A stretch of 64,000 nucleotides of DNA from Zoroaster sp. YZ-2022 (taxonomy: Eukaryota > Echinodermata > Asteroidea > Forcipulatida > Zoroasteridae), in assembly GCA_029582265.1 (NCBI GenBank), contig CM055816.1:20207843-20271842 (forward strand), in the 5' to 3' direction. Shown one piece after another: positions 34,000 to 45,782 of this stretch. The translations under genes were made by a program, and so were the position numbers. The first letter of the stretch is position 1; each line of letters opens with the position of its first letter. Under the pieces are notes generated by a model. That model was not told where the DNA came from, ran no database searches, and saw nothing but the letters and a program-made list of their open reading frames with translations.

Positions 34000-36410
34000 G
34001 CGACTAGCTAACATTTGCCAACTTTCAACTTATATGTATTCTTATATATACAAGTAACTGAAATGGAATGCAGACGCTCTGCTGCTCCGACTCCCCAGCC
34101 AGAGTGCAAAGAGCGCACTCTGAACTCTCCAAGAACGAGGTTCTCTGAATAAATGAAAGGTCACTCTCTCAGCGCTCTGAATTCACAAACCGTCAAAAGG
34201 GTACCCGAGTGCACTCCAGTGTTCGGAGTGGCAGCTTTATTAAACACACTCCTCGTGTATTCATCTCTATGTAGTACCAGTCTAATTTCCTTTTCTATTG
34301 GTGTGAGCACAAGGTAACTGCTGGGATGATTCTGCAAGAGCTTGACCCTGGAGGGAGCTCCAGAGATACAGAAACTGCCTGCTGGAAATGACAGAAGGTG
34401 CAGATAAGAACAGAGAAACAGTGAGAAACTGTATGTAACTGAGAATAATGCTGGGAAATGATGTTATTTATAGGAAATGATGTTATTATAGGAAATGATG
34501 TAATGTAGGAATATAATTATGGGAAATATTACAGGATAAAGCTTGAGATGTGCCTCAGACATGGATGATTAGTTGCTGAGCTGCTGATTGGATGAAGAGA
34601 ATAGAGGCGGGGCTTGGAGACGGTGAAACAGACCTGATAAAATCCCAGACACAGTTTGGATGACAGGAATGCTATTAACAAAGATCCTTTCACTTGGTGA
34701 ATTCTTCCACATAAAGTAAATTCTGTTTCTCACTGAGCCCCGGCTCTGTGTCTACATCATCTCATGCATCATCTTAAAAATGGTGTCAAGTTTATGTTTG
34801 ATTCGGGGATTCAATGTAACTACAAGTGCTACGGCTATATGAAAGGGCACTTACAACTGATGCTTTTGGGGTAACAATGAACTATACACTTGCAATATAT
34901 TCTGTGTGAGATTCATGGGTGGTGTATTTCAGTGTTTCTAGTTGCTCATTCAGTTACTATAGAAATAATGTAAACGGGTTGTAGTGATATTTTAGTAATG
35001 TTAAATAACCAAATATGTTTCTATAGTGTATGTTGTTGTTTCTGCTTTGTAAATGCGTTTGAATATGCAGTAAAACAGCAGAACAGGTAAACAGGCTTAA
35101 TAAGTGTTAAAGCTACTGGTGAATGTGAGTCACATTAAGACTTTACAGCAGATTTGGTCATTTGAGTATTTCTGTGTAACTTAAGAGATTTGTACGTTCA
35201 TGTGCTGTACTTTTATTCCAGCAGTTTAATATATGAACCCTGGTGTTGCAATATGTTTGGCTCATTGTGAAATTGGTTGTAAAGAAGATAATTGTGAACA
35301 AGAGACAAAGTTTATTTAAATGAAGAGAAAAAGAAAGACATAAATTCTGTTTAATTAAAGACAGAGAACAGCCTGCTGAACGAACGTCTTCTGTCTCTGT
35401 TTCCTGTATAACACAGGACATCTCATCTGTTCACATGTAGCTCAGGCTTGAGGCCTGTAACAGCAGCGTACATCTGCTGTCAGGAAAGCCACATCAAATG
35501 TCCTAATTACAAGCTCTCACTCTAATCCTGGAAGTCTTTGGAAGGCTGTAAATTCCATCAAAATGGGTCATATCACCTGTGTACCCAATTCTGTCTGATG
35601 AGTGCCTAATGTCTGAACAAAAAGAGGTCTGTTTAGGTTTTAACAAGCGCCATGATTAGTGATAATGTGCCCCCTGCTGGTCATAGCCCCAAATTAAATT
35701 AAAACGCTCCAAAAAAGGTTGTTGTTTTCCAAAGACAGATATTCATTCCAATGGTCCTAAAGCAGCACTGAGCAAGCACCACTGCTGTAACTTTCCCCAC
35801 ACAACTGTTAATGTTTTTAATGATAGAAAACTAAAGCTTGATGATTGGTGTTAAAGGCGTTATATACGACATTCAGAACATTAATATAGCAGCAAACAAC
35901 TAATTGCTATATAAATATATAGTGGATTAATGGCGTCCTGAGCAGAGAATGAAGTCACTCTCCCTCTGTGTGTGTTGTAATCCGAGCTTCTCTGGTCGTT
36001 GGTTGCCAGGACGGCCGCACCTGCATGTTAGTGCATGTGAGTCCACACATTTGTTTTGGTCTGCGATGCTGGTGCTCTAGTGCGACATCTAGTGGTTCTG
36101 AATCTCGTATATAGCACTTTTAAAGCTAGAATGTCCACTAATGTGTTTGTTTACCCCAAAAAGTCAGTAGTGGATTTTATCTTGATGAAAATAATTTAAG
36201 TCATAAAACTGCAATCCAAATGTTTTATTTTTTATAGGATACACAAAAAATGAATAAAAGGGACAAAGACATAAGCGGATCCTTAGCACATTGAATAGTG
36301 GTAGGCCCCCTAGGCTTACAGAAATGGTTTAACCCAAGTGCTCAGCAGCCAATGGGAACTAATGACACTCACCGGTTCAAATTGGACAAATAGCCAAATG
36401 GCTGAGAGTT
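34000..36410. other. Non-coding region, possible old LTR-like or SINE-like debris
   Basis: No ORF with a recognisable domain. It contains short tandem words (GGAAATGATGTTAT around 34455-34500). The texture differs from the AT-rich flanks. Confidence 0.3.
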
Positions 36411-36429
36411 ATGTGAATCAGATGTCTGA

Positions 36430-36952
36430 GATCACATGTTGTTAACGTGTTGTTAACGTGCTGTCAGCGTATTGTTTATGTGTTGTTAACATGTTCTCAA
36501 CGTGTTATTAACGTATTGTCAACGTGTTGTTTATGTGTTGTTAACGTGTTAATAATCACATATTTTTTAACAGCTGGGCTGCCATATATTAAGTATCGAA
36601 TTAACGTGTCGTATTAACATGTATTAAGTGTCGTCTTAACGTGTTTTATTAACATGTTGTATTAACGTGTCGTGTTAACGTGTCATATTAAGTGTCGTGT
36701 TATCGTGTCGTGTTAACGTGTCGTATTAACATGTTGTATTAAGTGTCGTGTTAACGTGTCGTATTAACATGTTGTATTAAGTGTCGTATTTACGTGTCGT
36801 ATTAACATGTTGTATTAAGTGTCGTCTTAACGTGTCGTATTAACATGTCGTATTAAGTGTCGTGTTAACATGTCGTATTAACATGTCATGTTAACGTGTC
36901 GTATTAAGTGTTGTGTTAACGTGTCGCATTAACGTGTCGTATTAACATGTCG
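36430..36952 (+). repeat. Minisatellite of TTAACGTGTCGTA-type units
   Basis: About forty imperfect 10-13 bp units (TTAACGTGTCGTA, TTAACATGTTGTA, TTAAGTGTCGTG) in tandem. It stops exactly where the second Polinton end begins. Confidence 0.9.
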
Positions 36953-37212
36953 AGTAGTATGTAAAAGGGGGTTCTGTCCCACTACCCCTTTTTGTGGCGT
37001 GACTTGCATAAGAATTGAACAAAAAGGGGGTGGGGTGGGGGTGTTGGGTGTTTTGATGACGTCATCAAAAATGGTTGATGAGGCGATGGATGTGAGTTAA
37101 ATATTTGTTTTTAAATGTTGATAATTAATTTAGAAAAAAAAAGATATTTTTTTTAGTCGAAAAAAAATTGAAATAACGATTTTATATTATGTAGAATTAT
37201 AGTAAAAGAAGG

Positions 37213-37524
37213 ATGGAAAGTAAATATTTATCGAAAAGAATTATTCCGTGCGAATGGCTTTTAGTCGGTAAAACAGAAAAGTGTTATAGACTAAGTGTGA
37301 TTGGTGACGTACTTTGCGCGCTACATTTGTGGCGTATTCGACACGGACAAAGTATACCAGTTCCTTGTCGAAGATGTAAAAATGGTACAAAAGCAAAGAC
37401 AAATATATGTACGAAATGCGGTAATGTATTAAAAATACATTTTTTAACCCGCGTTGAAGGGAGTGCTAAAAGAAATTATAATCTCGTGATGAAAGAGTTA
37501 GTTGAAAAAACAACTCGTTTATAG
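37213..37524 (+). CDS. Cys-rich zinc-ribbon-like protein, second Polinton copy
   Basis: An intact 103-codon ORF, the same length as its relative at 9642-9953. It shares PCEWLLVGKTEKC, RIRHGQSIPVPC, CRRC and KTNICTKCGN; the Cys positions are kept. Conservation of length and cysteines across diverged copies argues for a real protein. The function is unknown; nucleic-acid or zinc binding is likely. Confidence 0.7.
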   Translation: MESKYLSKRIIPCEWLLVGKTEKCYRLSVIGDVLCALHLWRIRHGQSIPVPCRRCKNGTKAKTNICTKCGNVLKIHFLTRVEGSAKRNYNLVMKELVEKTTRL

Positions 37525-37529
37525 TAAAA

Positions 37530-38207
37530 AAAACTTTAAAATTTGAATTATACGGTGGAGGTATTTCTTGACTATGCGTAAATACCCGCTCCGGCGTTGA
37601 TTGCGAAGCGGGTTTTTCATAAGATTTTTCTATAGTAAAGTTTACTTTAAATTCAGAAGTTTTTCTATGAGATCTTTTTTTTTCTTTACTAATGTCGACA
37701 ATAGGTTTAACATCTTTAGGAGCGTCTTTAGGAGCGTCTTTAGGAGTAAATTTAGATCGAATGTTTTCTTTCATTTGCGAGTATTTGTTTCGCTCCTCGT
37801 TGATTAATTAAATGAAATTCTTCATGACTTATAAGACCGTCTTCGATGGTGTTGATGGTGTTGAGTTTACTTTCGGCTAAAACTCTAATCTCGTTGTGTT
37901 TTTTAGCTTTTTTATCGAGTTTATATTTTGCGTATCTGATTGCAAACGCCATACCACCTAATCCAAAGGCTAGTCCTTCTAAAACGAATCCTACTGGCGC
38001 TGCTATGACGCTAGTAATACTGGCAATTCCAGTCGCTCCTGCTCCCATACAGCCCAATTCAGCCATCGATTCTACGATGGAGCAAGTTTCGATAATGTTT
38101 TTATATTTTTTATATGTTTTCTCGCGATCGTTTCTTTCTTTTAAAATTTCTTTTTGAATGTTGTCGATTTTTTGTAAACGAAACGCGTTTACGTTTAATG
38201 AAGGCAA
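37530..38207 (-). pseudogene. PPPY membrane protein, second Polinton copy, 5' truncated
   Basis: The ORF at 37752-38207 covers the coiled coil (LQKIDNIQKEILKERNDREK) and the Gly/Ala membrane segment (GAGATGIASITSVIAAPVGF) without the frame break seen in copy 1. A frame change near 37800 leads to a tail with three KDAP repeats and PPPYNS at about 37544-37561. The N-terminal Ser/Thr-rich start is lost at the 38207 breakpoint. Confidence 0.7.
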
Positions 38208-38212
38208 CTAAT

Positions 38213-38760
38213 AAACAAGTCACACAGGCTGATTTTGTGCTATGACCGGATAAAATAAAAACGGGGTGAAAATGTTTTGAATTTTGTATTTGCAGTTTTG
38301 TGTGGACTTGGTGACATTAATCTCTTATCTTTCACCCTGTTTTTTATTTCGTGCAATTCCTCTGATAAACCATGAAAAACAACAAAAAATGCTCAATTTT
38401 AAAATGTGTTTATCTCAAAAGTGGTTTTCCTTTAGCTGAACGAAACCACCCGTACTAAAATTAACATATAACAATAATTCTGGTGTCAAATTAAAGCTAA
38501 ACGTTGGGAGTTAACACAAGCAATATTTTTCTGAACTTCAATGAGTCAAGTATGTAAAAATAATGAATAACAATTATCGTAAAACAATGCACTTTGAATA
38601 CAGTAGCTAATTCAGCTATTTTATTAACCCTTTTCAGTACCAGCCTTTGCAAGGCAGTACCCCTCCTTACCACATCATGCTTTTTAATGTATACTTTATT
38701 GGCGCATCCCATTATGTTGTGCAGAATGTGATTGAGCAATTCATTTTTGAACCACATACA
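38213..38760 (+). repeat. Dispersed repeat, copy 1
   Basis: Starts ACAAGTCACACAGGCTGATT. It matches 45783-46095 and then 46598-46768, the second copy being split by an unrelated ~500 bp. It contains an inverted pair (AATAAAAACGGGGTGAAA / TTTCACCCTGTTTTTTATT). The family is unknown. Confidence 0.75.
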
Positions 38761-38974
38761 CAGGGCAATAAGAAATGCAACTTGGTCTGTGTCACGCTGT
38801 GGAATGAGAAATAAAACAAATGTCGGTAGAGAGGCACCTAATTTACCTGTATCGCATCTTCCACGATTCGAATTCGCTTGCCCCGGTTATCTGATTTCCC
38901 TTCCTGTCTCTGCTGCTCAGTTGTCAAAATGATTTGCCACCGACGAATAGTAGTACACTGTAAAATTGCACCCC

Positions 38975-38975
<1 letters not shown>

Positions 38976-39029
<54 letters not shown>
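38976..39029. repeat. (TA)n microsatellite
   Basis: About 27 uninterrupted TA dinucleotides. Confidence 0.97.
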
Positions 39030-39030
<1 letters not shown>

Positions 39031-39696
39031 CAGCGGAATGAGCCGGGCATTGTGCACACGTGCATCTTTCATAATGGACTAGGCTGGTCCCTTCAAAGTG
39101 TGTAACTGTTTACCAAATACTGTTCCCCTAACCCCCAACCTGTCCATTAGAACATGCACACGGTCTACCATTTGGTAGACCGTCTCGTGTAAAGTTCTGA
39201 TAGTCTTTGAGTCTTTTTTCTACTATAAAATGGTAGACCGATAGCCTTTACAGTTTGTTTTCGCGTAACCCTGGTGACATCCAATCACCGTCAGGCGCTC
39301 GTATCGGGCACTCAGAAATGTTTGAATATTTACAAGCATCCACTATAATGACAGATGTTTCACATTGAAAGTTTTTTCTTTAAGAGAATGGAAGACTTGT
39401 GTGAGACTTATGTAAGACTGTTAGGACAATAAAGTTAATTTAACCCAATTCGTGGATTATTGGTAAAGTATTTGTCGGTTAATCATTTCAACCGATCAAA
39501 TGCCATGATCGGCTAATTTTACACATAAATAGAGCAGTCGTAGCAGACTGTAGTCACAACACATTTGGACATGTTGCACTGCATGCCGCCTCCCTCTTAG
39601 ATGTCTACCGAGACCTACTTCTTACGATGTGGCAAAAGTTGTGGTACAGAAAGGATTCAGGACGCGTTTGCAACTGATGTACATAATTTTCTCCCT

Positions 39697-40107
<411 letters not shown>

Positions 40108-40119
40108 CCGTTTCCTTAT

Positions 40120-41490
40120 CTACAGAAGTCGGAAGGGCGTACGGACCTTGCTCGATTCATTATAAAACAGGGGCCAGAAAGTGGACGAAGAAGTGATACA
40201 GGTACGTTATAATGCATAATTATTGTATAATTATCATTGCTTATTTAGGTTCGTCATGTAAAAATGTGATATTTGTACTTTATACATAATCTATTTTGGA
40301 CTTGGACAAACTTTTATGTGGACTCTTAGCCAGTTCAGTGAAACCTTCAGTGTCCAATGAAATACACATGCCATGTGGTATCCGGTGACAATGCGCACCT
40401 TATAAAAAGTTTTCATGCATCCGTTGATAACGAAAGAGGGCGCTTCACATGTAAACAAACCAGACGGCACACGAGACGTCTGTAGTGACGCTGGTTCGTT
40501 CATAAGATTGATACTAATTAAGCATATAGTTTACATCTATTGAGTAGTTTTGCTTTTCTAAGCACATAGACTCCGAAGCACGATATAGAGTTTCACCAGC
40601 TGTAAGTTTAATGCTGTTGCGTTTAAAAACTGTAACATATGTTGATACAAAATCGGCAGTGTGCCGCCACTCTTGAACTCTGTGCAAAGTCTACGAGTGG
40701 TCGCAGAAATCATTGTCAAATGTACACACCATATTGAATTTATCTCTGCTGAAATCACGTTTTGTACTCGCATTTACAATGATTGATGGTAATATAGGTT
40801 AGATATGACGAGAAAAGTGGCAGAAAAATAGTTTCCAAATGTGGTTGTTCCATACAGTTTGCACAAGTTTCTGTCCCATATATTTATAGTTGAGTGTTCC
40901 TAAGCTGGAATTAGTATAAGGAAGTTTTTAAGCACTCTTTCTATTGTGCAAAACATGGCTTATACATAATGTGTGCACTGTCACGTGATTGCAATTCATT
41001 TTCATTGTATATTCTCCCTTGTCCGTGCACGGCCAAAGAAATGTATTATTGTTTTACCCACCCACTCACTCAGCTTTGTAGATACCTGCAGTCATAGACC
41101 CTCTATTGTCCTCTTTTGTTTGTACTTTAACTTTTTGGGAAGACCTCCATATGTTTTGTACACTAATCTCAATAGTGGACGTTTGTCAATAGTGGACCCT
41201 ATCGTCCTCTTGTTCAACATCCACTATTTGAATGTGTATACAACCCCCCACCGAATCCTCCACCCCCCCTTACCCACTCCTCATCCTCCACCCCACCTAC
41301 TCCTTGATCCACCCCACTTCCCTTTCATTCCCTGACTACCAAGTGTCAAAAAATAATCCCAATCAGTCATATTTATATAATAGGGACTGTCTCTAATTAT
41401 GTTTTCACAGAATGCATGGGAGCTACACGGGGCACACGAACAACTGGAACGGGCTACTCTCACATGAATTGAACACCTTCACCAAGAAGG
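40120..41490. other. Non-coding, no gene recognised
   Basis: Short ORFs on both strands without recognisable motifs, and a C-rich tract near 41240-41330. It may include the eroded 5' part of the helicase-like gene that follows. Confidence 0.35.
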
Positions 41491-41499
41491 CCCAGGCTG

Positions 41500-42110
41500 G
41501 CTGTAATTGCAATGGAGTGTGGCTGTGCTCGAGAAATATTGATTCAAAATAAAATTGAGACAAGTACATTTGTATACGGCATATGTGTTGTTACAAAATA
41601 GGAGAGGGAAATACAGAAATATAAGATAACCGGGCCAGCAAATTGTGGCAAAACGTTTCTATTGAATCTATTAAATAACATTATTCAAAACCTTCACCAA
41701 TCCAGTGACAGGTACGTTTGCCTTGGGTTGGAGCAGAAATAAGTGAGGTTGTGTTTCTAAACGATTTTTGTTGTACCGCACAAGTATTGCCTTGGAATGA
41801 TATGCTGCTTTTATTAGAAGGGCAAACAGTCCATATATCAGCACCCAAGAGTCATTATGCAAGAGATCTAACTTTTGATAAGGACACTCCCACATTTTGC
41901 ACAGGAAAGCAGCCCTTGGTTTACATTAGTGGTGGCTCTGTAGATGAACGCAAGACTGAGATGATGTCTGTTAGGTGGAACACATTTGCATTTTCATATC
42001 AAATTCCAAAAGAACAACAAAAAGGATATAGCTGCATGTCCCTTTTGCTTTGCACATTTCATACTGGATAATATTAATGAAGATGATTTAAATGAGGTAC
42101 TACAATGCAA
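41500..42110 (+). pseudogene. SF3-type helicase fragment, parvovirus NS1-like
   Basis: Walker A GPANCGKT lies at 41632-41655, preceded by a helix block with EILIQNKIETSTFVYGI. In other frames follow WVGAEISEVVFLNDF (about 41725, Walker B region), LPWNDMLLLLEG, a motif C-like DTPTFCTGKQP (about 41885) and DERKTEMMSVRW with the Arg that would act as the finger. Past another frame break there is a CPFC pair near 42040. The order and spacing fit SF3 helicases of the Parvo_NS1 type; the exact family is my judgement. At least three frameshifts and a stop make it a pseudogene. No HUH nuclease or capsid gene is visible nearby, so it is an isolated remnant of a virus or virus-like transposon. Confidence 0.6.
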
Positions 42111-42459
42111 TCATTACATTTTATAAATGACTATAATTGTTAAATTAAAATTACTACCCTCATGACCAAAGTAGTAGTAGTAATTCTTGTGAGTTGCAAC
42201 TGTACTCAACAGGTCACAAACTGATACAATTGCATACTCCGAGTTGATTCTGCTCCGCCATTAACATTGTGTATTTGAAAAGTTAATAAACAAAACATAT
42301 TAAGGAAAACAAGGTTTGTTTCTGCCGATTGCCGAAACTGCCAATGTCTCATTATACCCTAGTGGAAATAGCCAATAAGGATAATAATTAAACATCCCAA
42401 ATCAGACTATTTCAAACCAAAGATTTTCAATTGGTTCGAATTTGTTGGAATTGTACATG

Positions 42460-42862
42460 GGTCATTCCATATGAACTCGCCCAGAGGTCCCGTGGTGACT
42501 AACTCAAATTTTGCTAAACAAAATGTGCAACGTACCTTTTTTTTATGTCATATAAACACAGGCTAAATGTTACGCTTCATCTCCTAAGGGTTTCTGAGAT
42601 ATGGCCCTCCAAAGATAGGGTGCCCCGCCCACTTTTTGCACTGGCGAGTTGCGAATGTTAATTTATGAGTTTTGTGCTGAAAATTGCATAAAGTGGGCAT
42701 GGCACCATAGCTTTGGAGGGCCATATCTCAGAAACCATTAGGAGATGAAGCCGAAAATGTTGCAGGTGTTTATAATACATAGAAATGTACTTAAATATTG
42801 TTGTTGTGCAAAATCTGCATCACTCGCTATGGGTTCTCTGGTTGAGTTCATGCGGAATTTTA
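42460..42862. mobile_element. ~400-bp palindromic MITE
   Basis: Long inverted similarity: CTTCATCTCCTAAGGGTTTC and GAGATATGGCCCTCCAAAG on the left against CTTTGGAGGGCCATATCTCA and AACCATTAGGAGATGAAG on the right. Outer ends are alike (CATATGAACTCGCCCAGAG / CTCTGGTTGAGTTCATGCGG). It is non-coding and the family is not determined. Confidence 0.65.
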
Positions 42863-43121
42863 ACAAATCAAACCAGTAATAGAACCTATTAAAAGCATTT
42901 ACAACCAATCCAAAAACAATTTGATGATAGATTAACACACAACATCCCCCCTATATTTGTCAATGAGTTTAATTTGTTTGTTATGAGTTGATATTAAGAA
43001 ATACTATGAACAAAACATTGTCTGTGATTAAGTCAAATAATGCATCTTTAATGAATGATTGAAAATGTAATATTCATGACCACTTTTCATTTGTCTACTT
43101 ACAGTGTTTATGTATGTGCAA

Positions 43122-43146
43122 CAGTGTTGTAGTCGAGACCGGATAG

Positions 43147-43180
<34 letters not shown>

Positions 43181-44693
43181 GAAGGTCCGAGACCGAGACC
43201 GAGACGGAGACCGAGACCGACCCGTCGAGACCAAGACCGAGACCATGAAGGCCCGAGACCGAGACCTGCATAAATACAATTAATAACATAATAAAAGAGT
43301 CAAACAAAACGTTATGTGTGATTTTGTGAACACTTTTATTCTCATGAAAACAAGAAAAACAACAACTTTTGCCATTTCTTTGATCGGAAGTTTACATCCA
43401 TCTAACAAACAAAGAAATATTTTATCATTTGTGGCCCATTTTAACGAACACTTTCATTACATTTAAAAAACATCAGCATTCCCAACATCTCTGTGCAGTC
43501 TGGCCCTCGGAAGACGTTCCTGCACATGGTATCAAGAATCCAGTGATGCCCTGTTGCTTGCTGGTTTCTTTTAGACTTTTCCCTGACTGCAAGTACTCTT
43601 CATACCTTTTAAAAAGCAATAACAAATGATAACTTTAATTAAAACTTAAGAATAAGAAGATTACAAGAACTGGCACAACAAATTTTTAATCTTCACAGAT
43701 GGGAGGGCAATGCATATAGCAAGAAGCCTAAAACCAAATAAACTTTATTTCACAAGGACATGTCTAAAACCACAATGAATGTGGACTGATGATTGACTTG
43801 TAAAGTTCAGCCCATGTAGATTAGGGGATCCAGCAGGGGAAAACAAACATGACTTTACAAAGATTAGTTGATGACAACCCGACCCAGGAAGGAACAAAAT
43901 GTGTTGTGGCATTTATTACTTTAAAAAAGTGGGTGACTCTTATTCATTAAATTTGAATAACAATTTCCAACAATTACAAAATAAATGTAGGCTTACTTAC
44001 TTGGCTTTGTGCGCCCAGCTCAAGTGCCTGGTGAATGCCAGACTTGTTCCAGATCGTTCACTTATCCGAGTTGTTTTGGTGCAGAAATTGCACACTGCTG
44101 AATGCTTCTTATTCCCTGCCTTTGTGTCGGTGAATTTTTTGTGGTCTTTAAAACCAAACTTGATTACCGATGAGTTGCTTGACATATTGATTACTTCAAT
44201 TCAAAACCTCGCGCAAAAAGTTTACAACTGTATGTGCAGGAAGTACTGGTACACACACACGAGACCATATGTGAATGCTTAATACAGCGGCGACAGCGTG
44301 CGTTCTTTCGAACAGGTAGTACATGTCACTCACAACTCGATCCCAAGTTTATCGAACCCTAATAAAGCGTGGTGCATGAGTTGATGGTTCGATGACGATC
44401 GCACCACAGGGGGCGGGAAAGAAAGTAGGCATCTACTGCAAGTTTGGTAACAAAATGTGAAATCGTTTTACGTTTCAACGGAACCAAATAAAAACAAAAA
44501 CGAATAATCGATTATTTTCATGTGTTGCAAAGTGGTTAAAAAGGCTGGTCTCGACACGAGACCAGTCAAATCTTCGAGACCAGAGAGGTCCGAGACCGAG
44601 ACCAAGACCGAGACCACAGGGTATCGAGACCGAGACCAAGACCGAGACCAGGAAAAACCGGTCTCGAGACCGGTCTCGAGACCTACAACACTG
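43122..44693 (-). mobile_element. hAT-type DNA transposon, internally deleted
   Basis: Ends CAGTGTTGTAG and CTACAACACTG are flanked by a perfect 8-bp duplication ATGTGCAA (43114-43121 and 44694-44701), diagnostic of hAT elements. Both subterminal regions are arrays of CCGAGAC/GAGACC words (43135-43268 and 44552-44685). A BED finger is encoded inside. There is no room for a full hAT transposase catalytic domain, so it is a non-autonomous derivative. Confidence 0.9.
43997..44185 (-). pseudogene. BED-type zinc-finger exon of a hAT transposase
   Basis: The minus-strand ORF has FKDHKKFTDTKAGNKKHSAV followed by CNFC and, about 22 residues on, HLSWAH, giving the CxxC..HxxxxH ligand set of BED fingers, which bind the transposon ends. 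Only this N-terminal exon survives. A plus-strand ORF over the same bases is a shadow. Confidence 0.7.
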
Positions 44694-45128
44694 ATGTGCA
44701 ATATGTCCAAATGCGTTGTCATTTTGCGGTTTAAAAGGTAGTATACATCATTTGCTTTTGCTGTAATTTTCGAACATGGATGGGTTAGGGGATTCATATT
44801 TTATAGTAAATATTGTGACGGTGACCTGTTTTAAAGTTTTGTGGTCATACATTCTTGAAAATCCCCCCCCCCCAATTTTTTTTTTAAATGCTGTTCTGGT
44901 AGTCTTGTGGTCAGTGTTTGAAAATGTTGGGTTTTTCCAATGATTGCCGGAAATTGATACAAAATTCCAATTTTCTTGAGGACCACATCACACCATGTGC
45001 CGTTATTTCACAAGATGCTTGAGACTGTTATTCACTTACAGTCAAGTAAGGTATTTCATAATAATTCACTAGTTTTGTTTTTTGATGTTTGCAAATGGTG
45101 TATACTAAACTGTGCGCGATGAGTAAAT

Positions 45129-45530
45129 ATACACCCAACCAAAAAACAAAGCCCCCCCCAAAAAAAAAAAACACTTTTTGGTCTGATTCAAAAACTACTG
45201 AGCACTTTTCAGTCAAATAACCATTAATCTTTTCTCCCCCTTAGTGTGCATAATTGTTATGTTCTTCAAAGTTTAGTGAACAAAAGAATTGGTTAATAAT
45301 ATATTGGTGCACTTTCTCATGGCATTACACAAAATTGCAACTTTTTCAGCACTTTTGGACATAAATTGCTTAATTTCATCCATAAAATTGTTTTTAGCAA
45401 AATAAAGAGTATGGCTGGATTCCTAGAGGGTTTCTCTATTGATTAGTCGTTATTTGACCGAAAAGTGCTCAGTAGTTCGTGAATTAGAACAAAAAGTACA
45501 AGGGGGGACTTTCTTTTCTGATTGGGTATA
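45129..45530. mobile_element. ~400-bp MITE with TA-flanked inverted ends
   Basis: Left end TATACACCCAACCAAAAAAC and right end (reverse complement) TATACCCAATCAGAAAAGAA. Inner arms share ACTACTGAGCACTTTTC and GTCAAATAAC. TA at both edges suggests a Tc1/mariner-type mobiliser. Confidence 0.65.
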
Positions 45531-45782
45531 TTGTTAAAATACACTTTGTTTAGAAAATTGGTGTTGGGCCCAGTGTAACGAAAACTTGACGGTAATGCTC
45601 CTTGATATTAAATATATAAAACAAATACTCATTACCTAGTTTCTGGATCAGAGATTGGCAATTATGGTGTACTGGTAATTAATAGTTTTTCCTTTTGTTT
45701 GGACCTGCTGCTAGGTATTTCATTTCAACAAACGAATAAATTGCAAATAATAAATGTGACCTGTTCCAACGAAACCAGAAAC

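Larger units (their letters stand above)
36953..38207 (+). mobile_element. Truncated left end of a second Polinton
   Basis: It begins AGTAGTATG like the full provirus, then has a G-rich tract, a TGATGACGTCATCA palindrome and the same two first genes in the same arrangement. At 38207 the sequence breaks off inside the second gene and a different dispersed repeat follows. It is clearly diverged from the first copy at the DNA level, so it is a separate family member and not a recent duplicate. Confidence 0.85.

Noticed and set aside
34700..34800. Possible LTR end and primer-binding site (ATGGTGTCAAG)
   Set aside because: No second LTR, no gag or pol nearby, and the match is too short.
39160..39245. 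Short palindromes around GGTCTACCATTTGGTAGACC
   Set aside because: Striking but short; no boundaries, duplication or partner copy that would support a named feature.
43028..43307. Arg/Ser and Ser/Val repeat ORFs, and 44468-44741 likewise
   Set aside because: Frames of the CCGAGAC arrays in the hAT ends.
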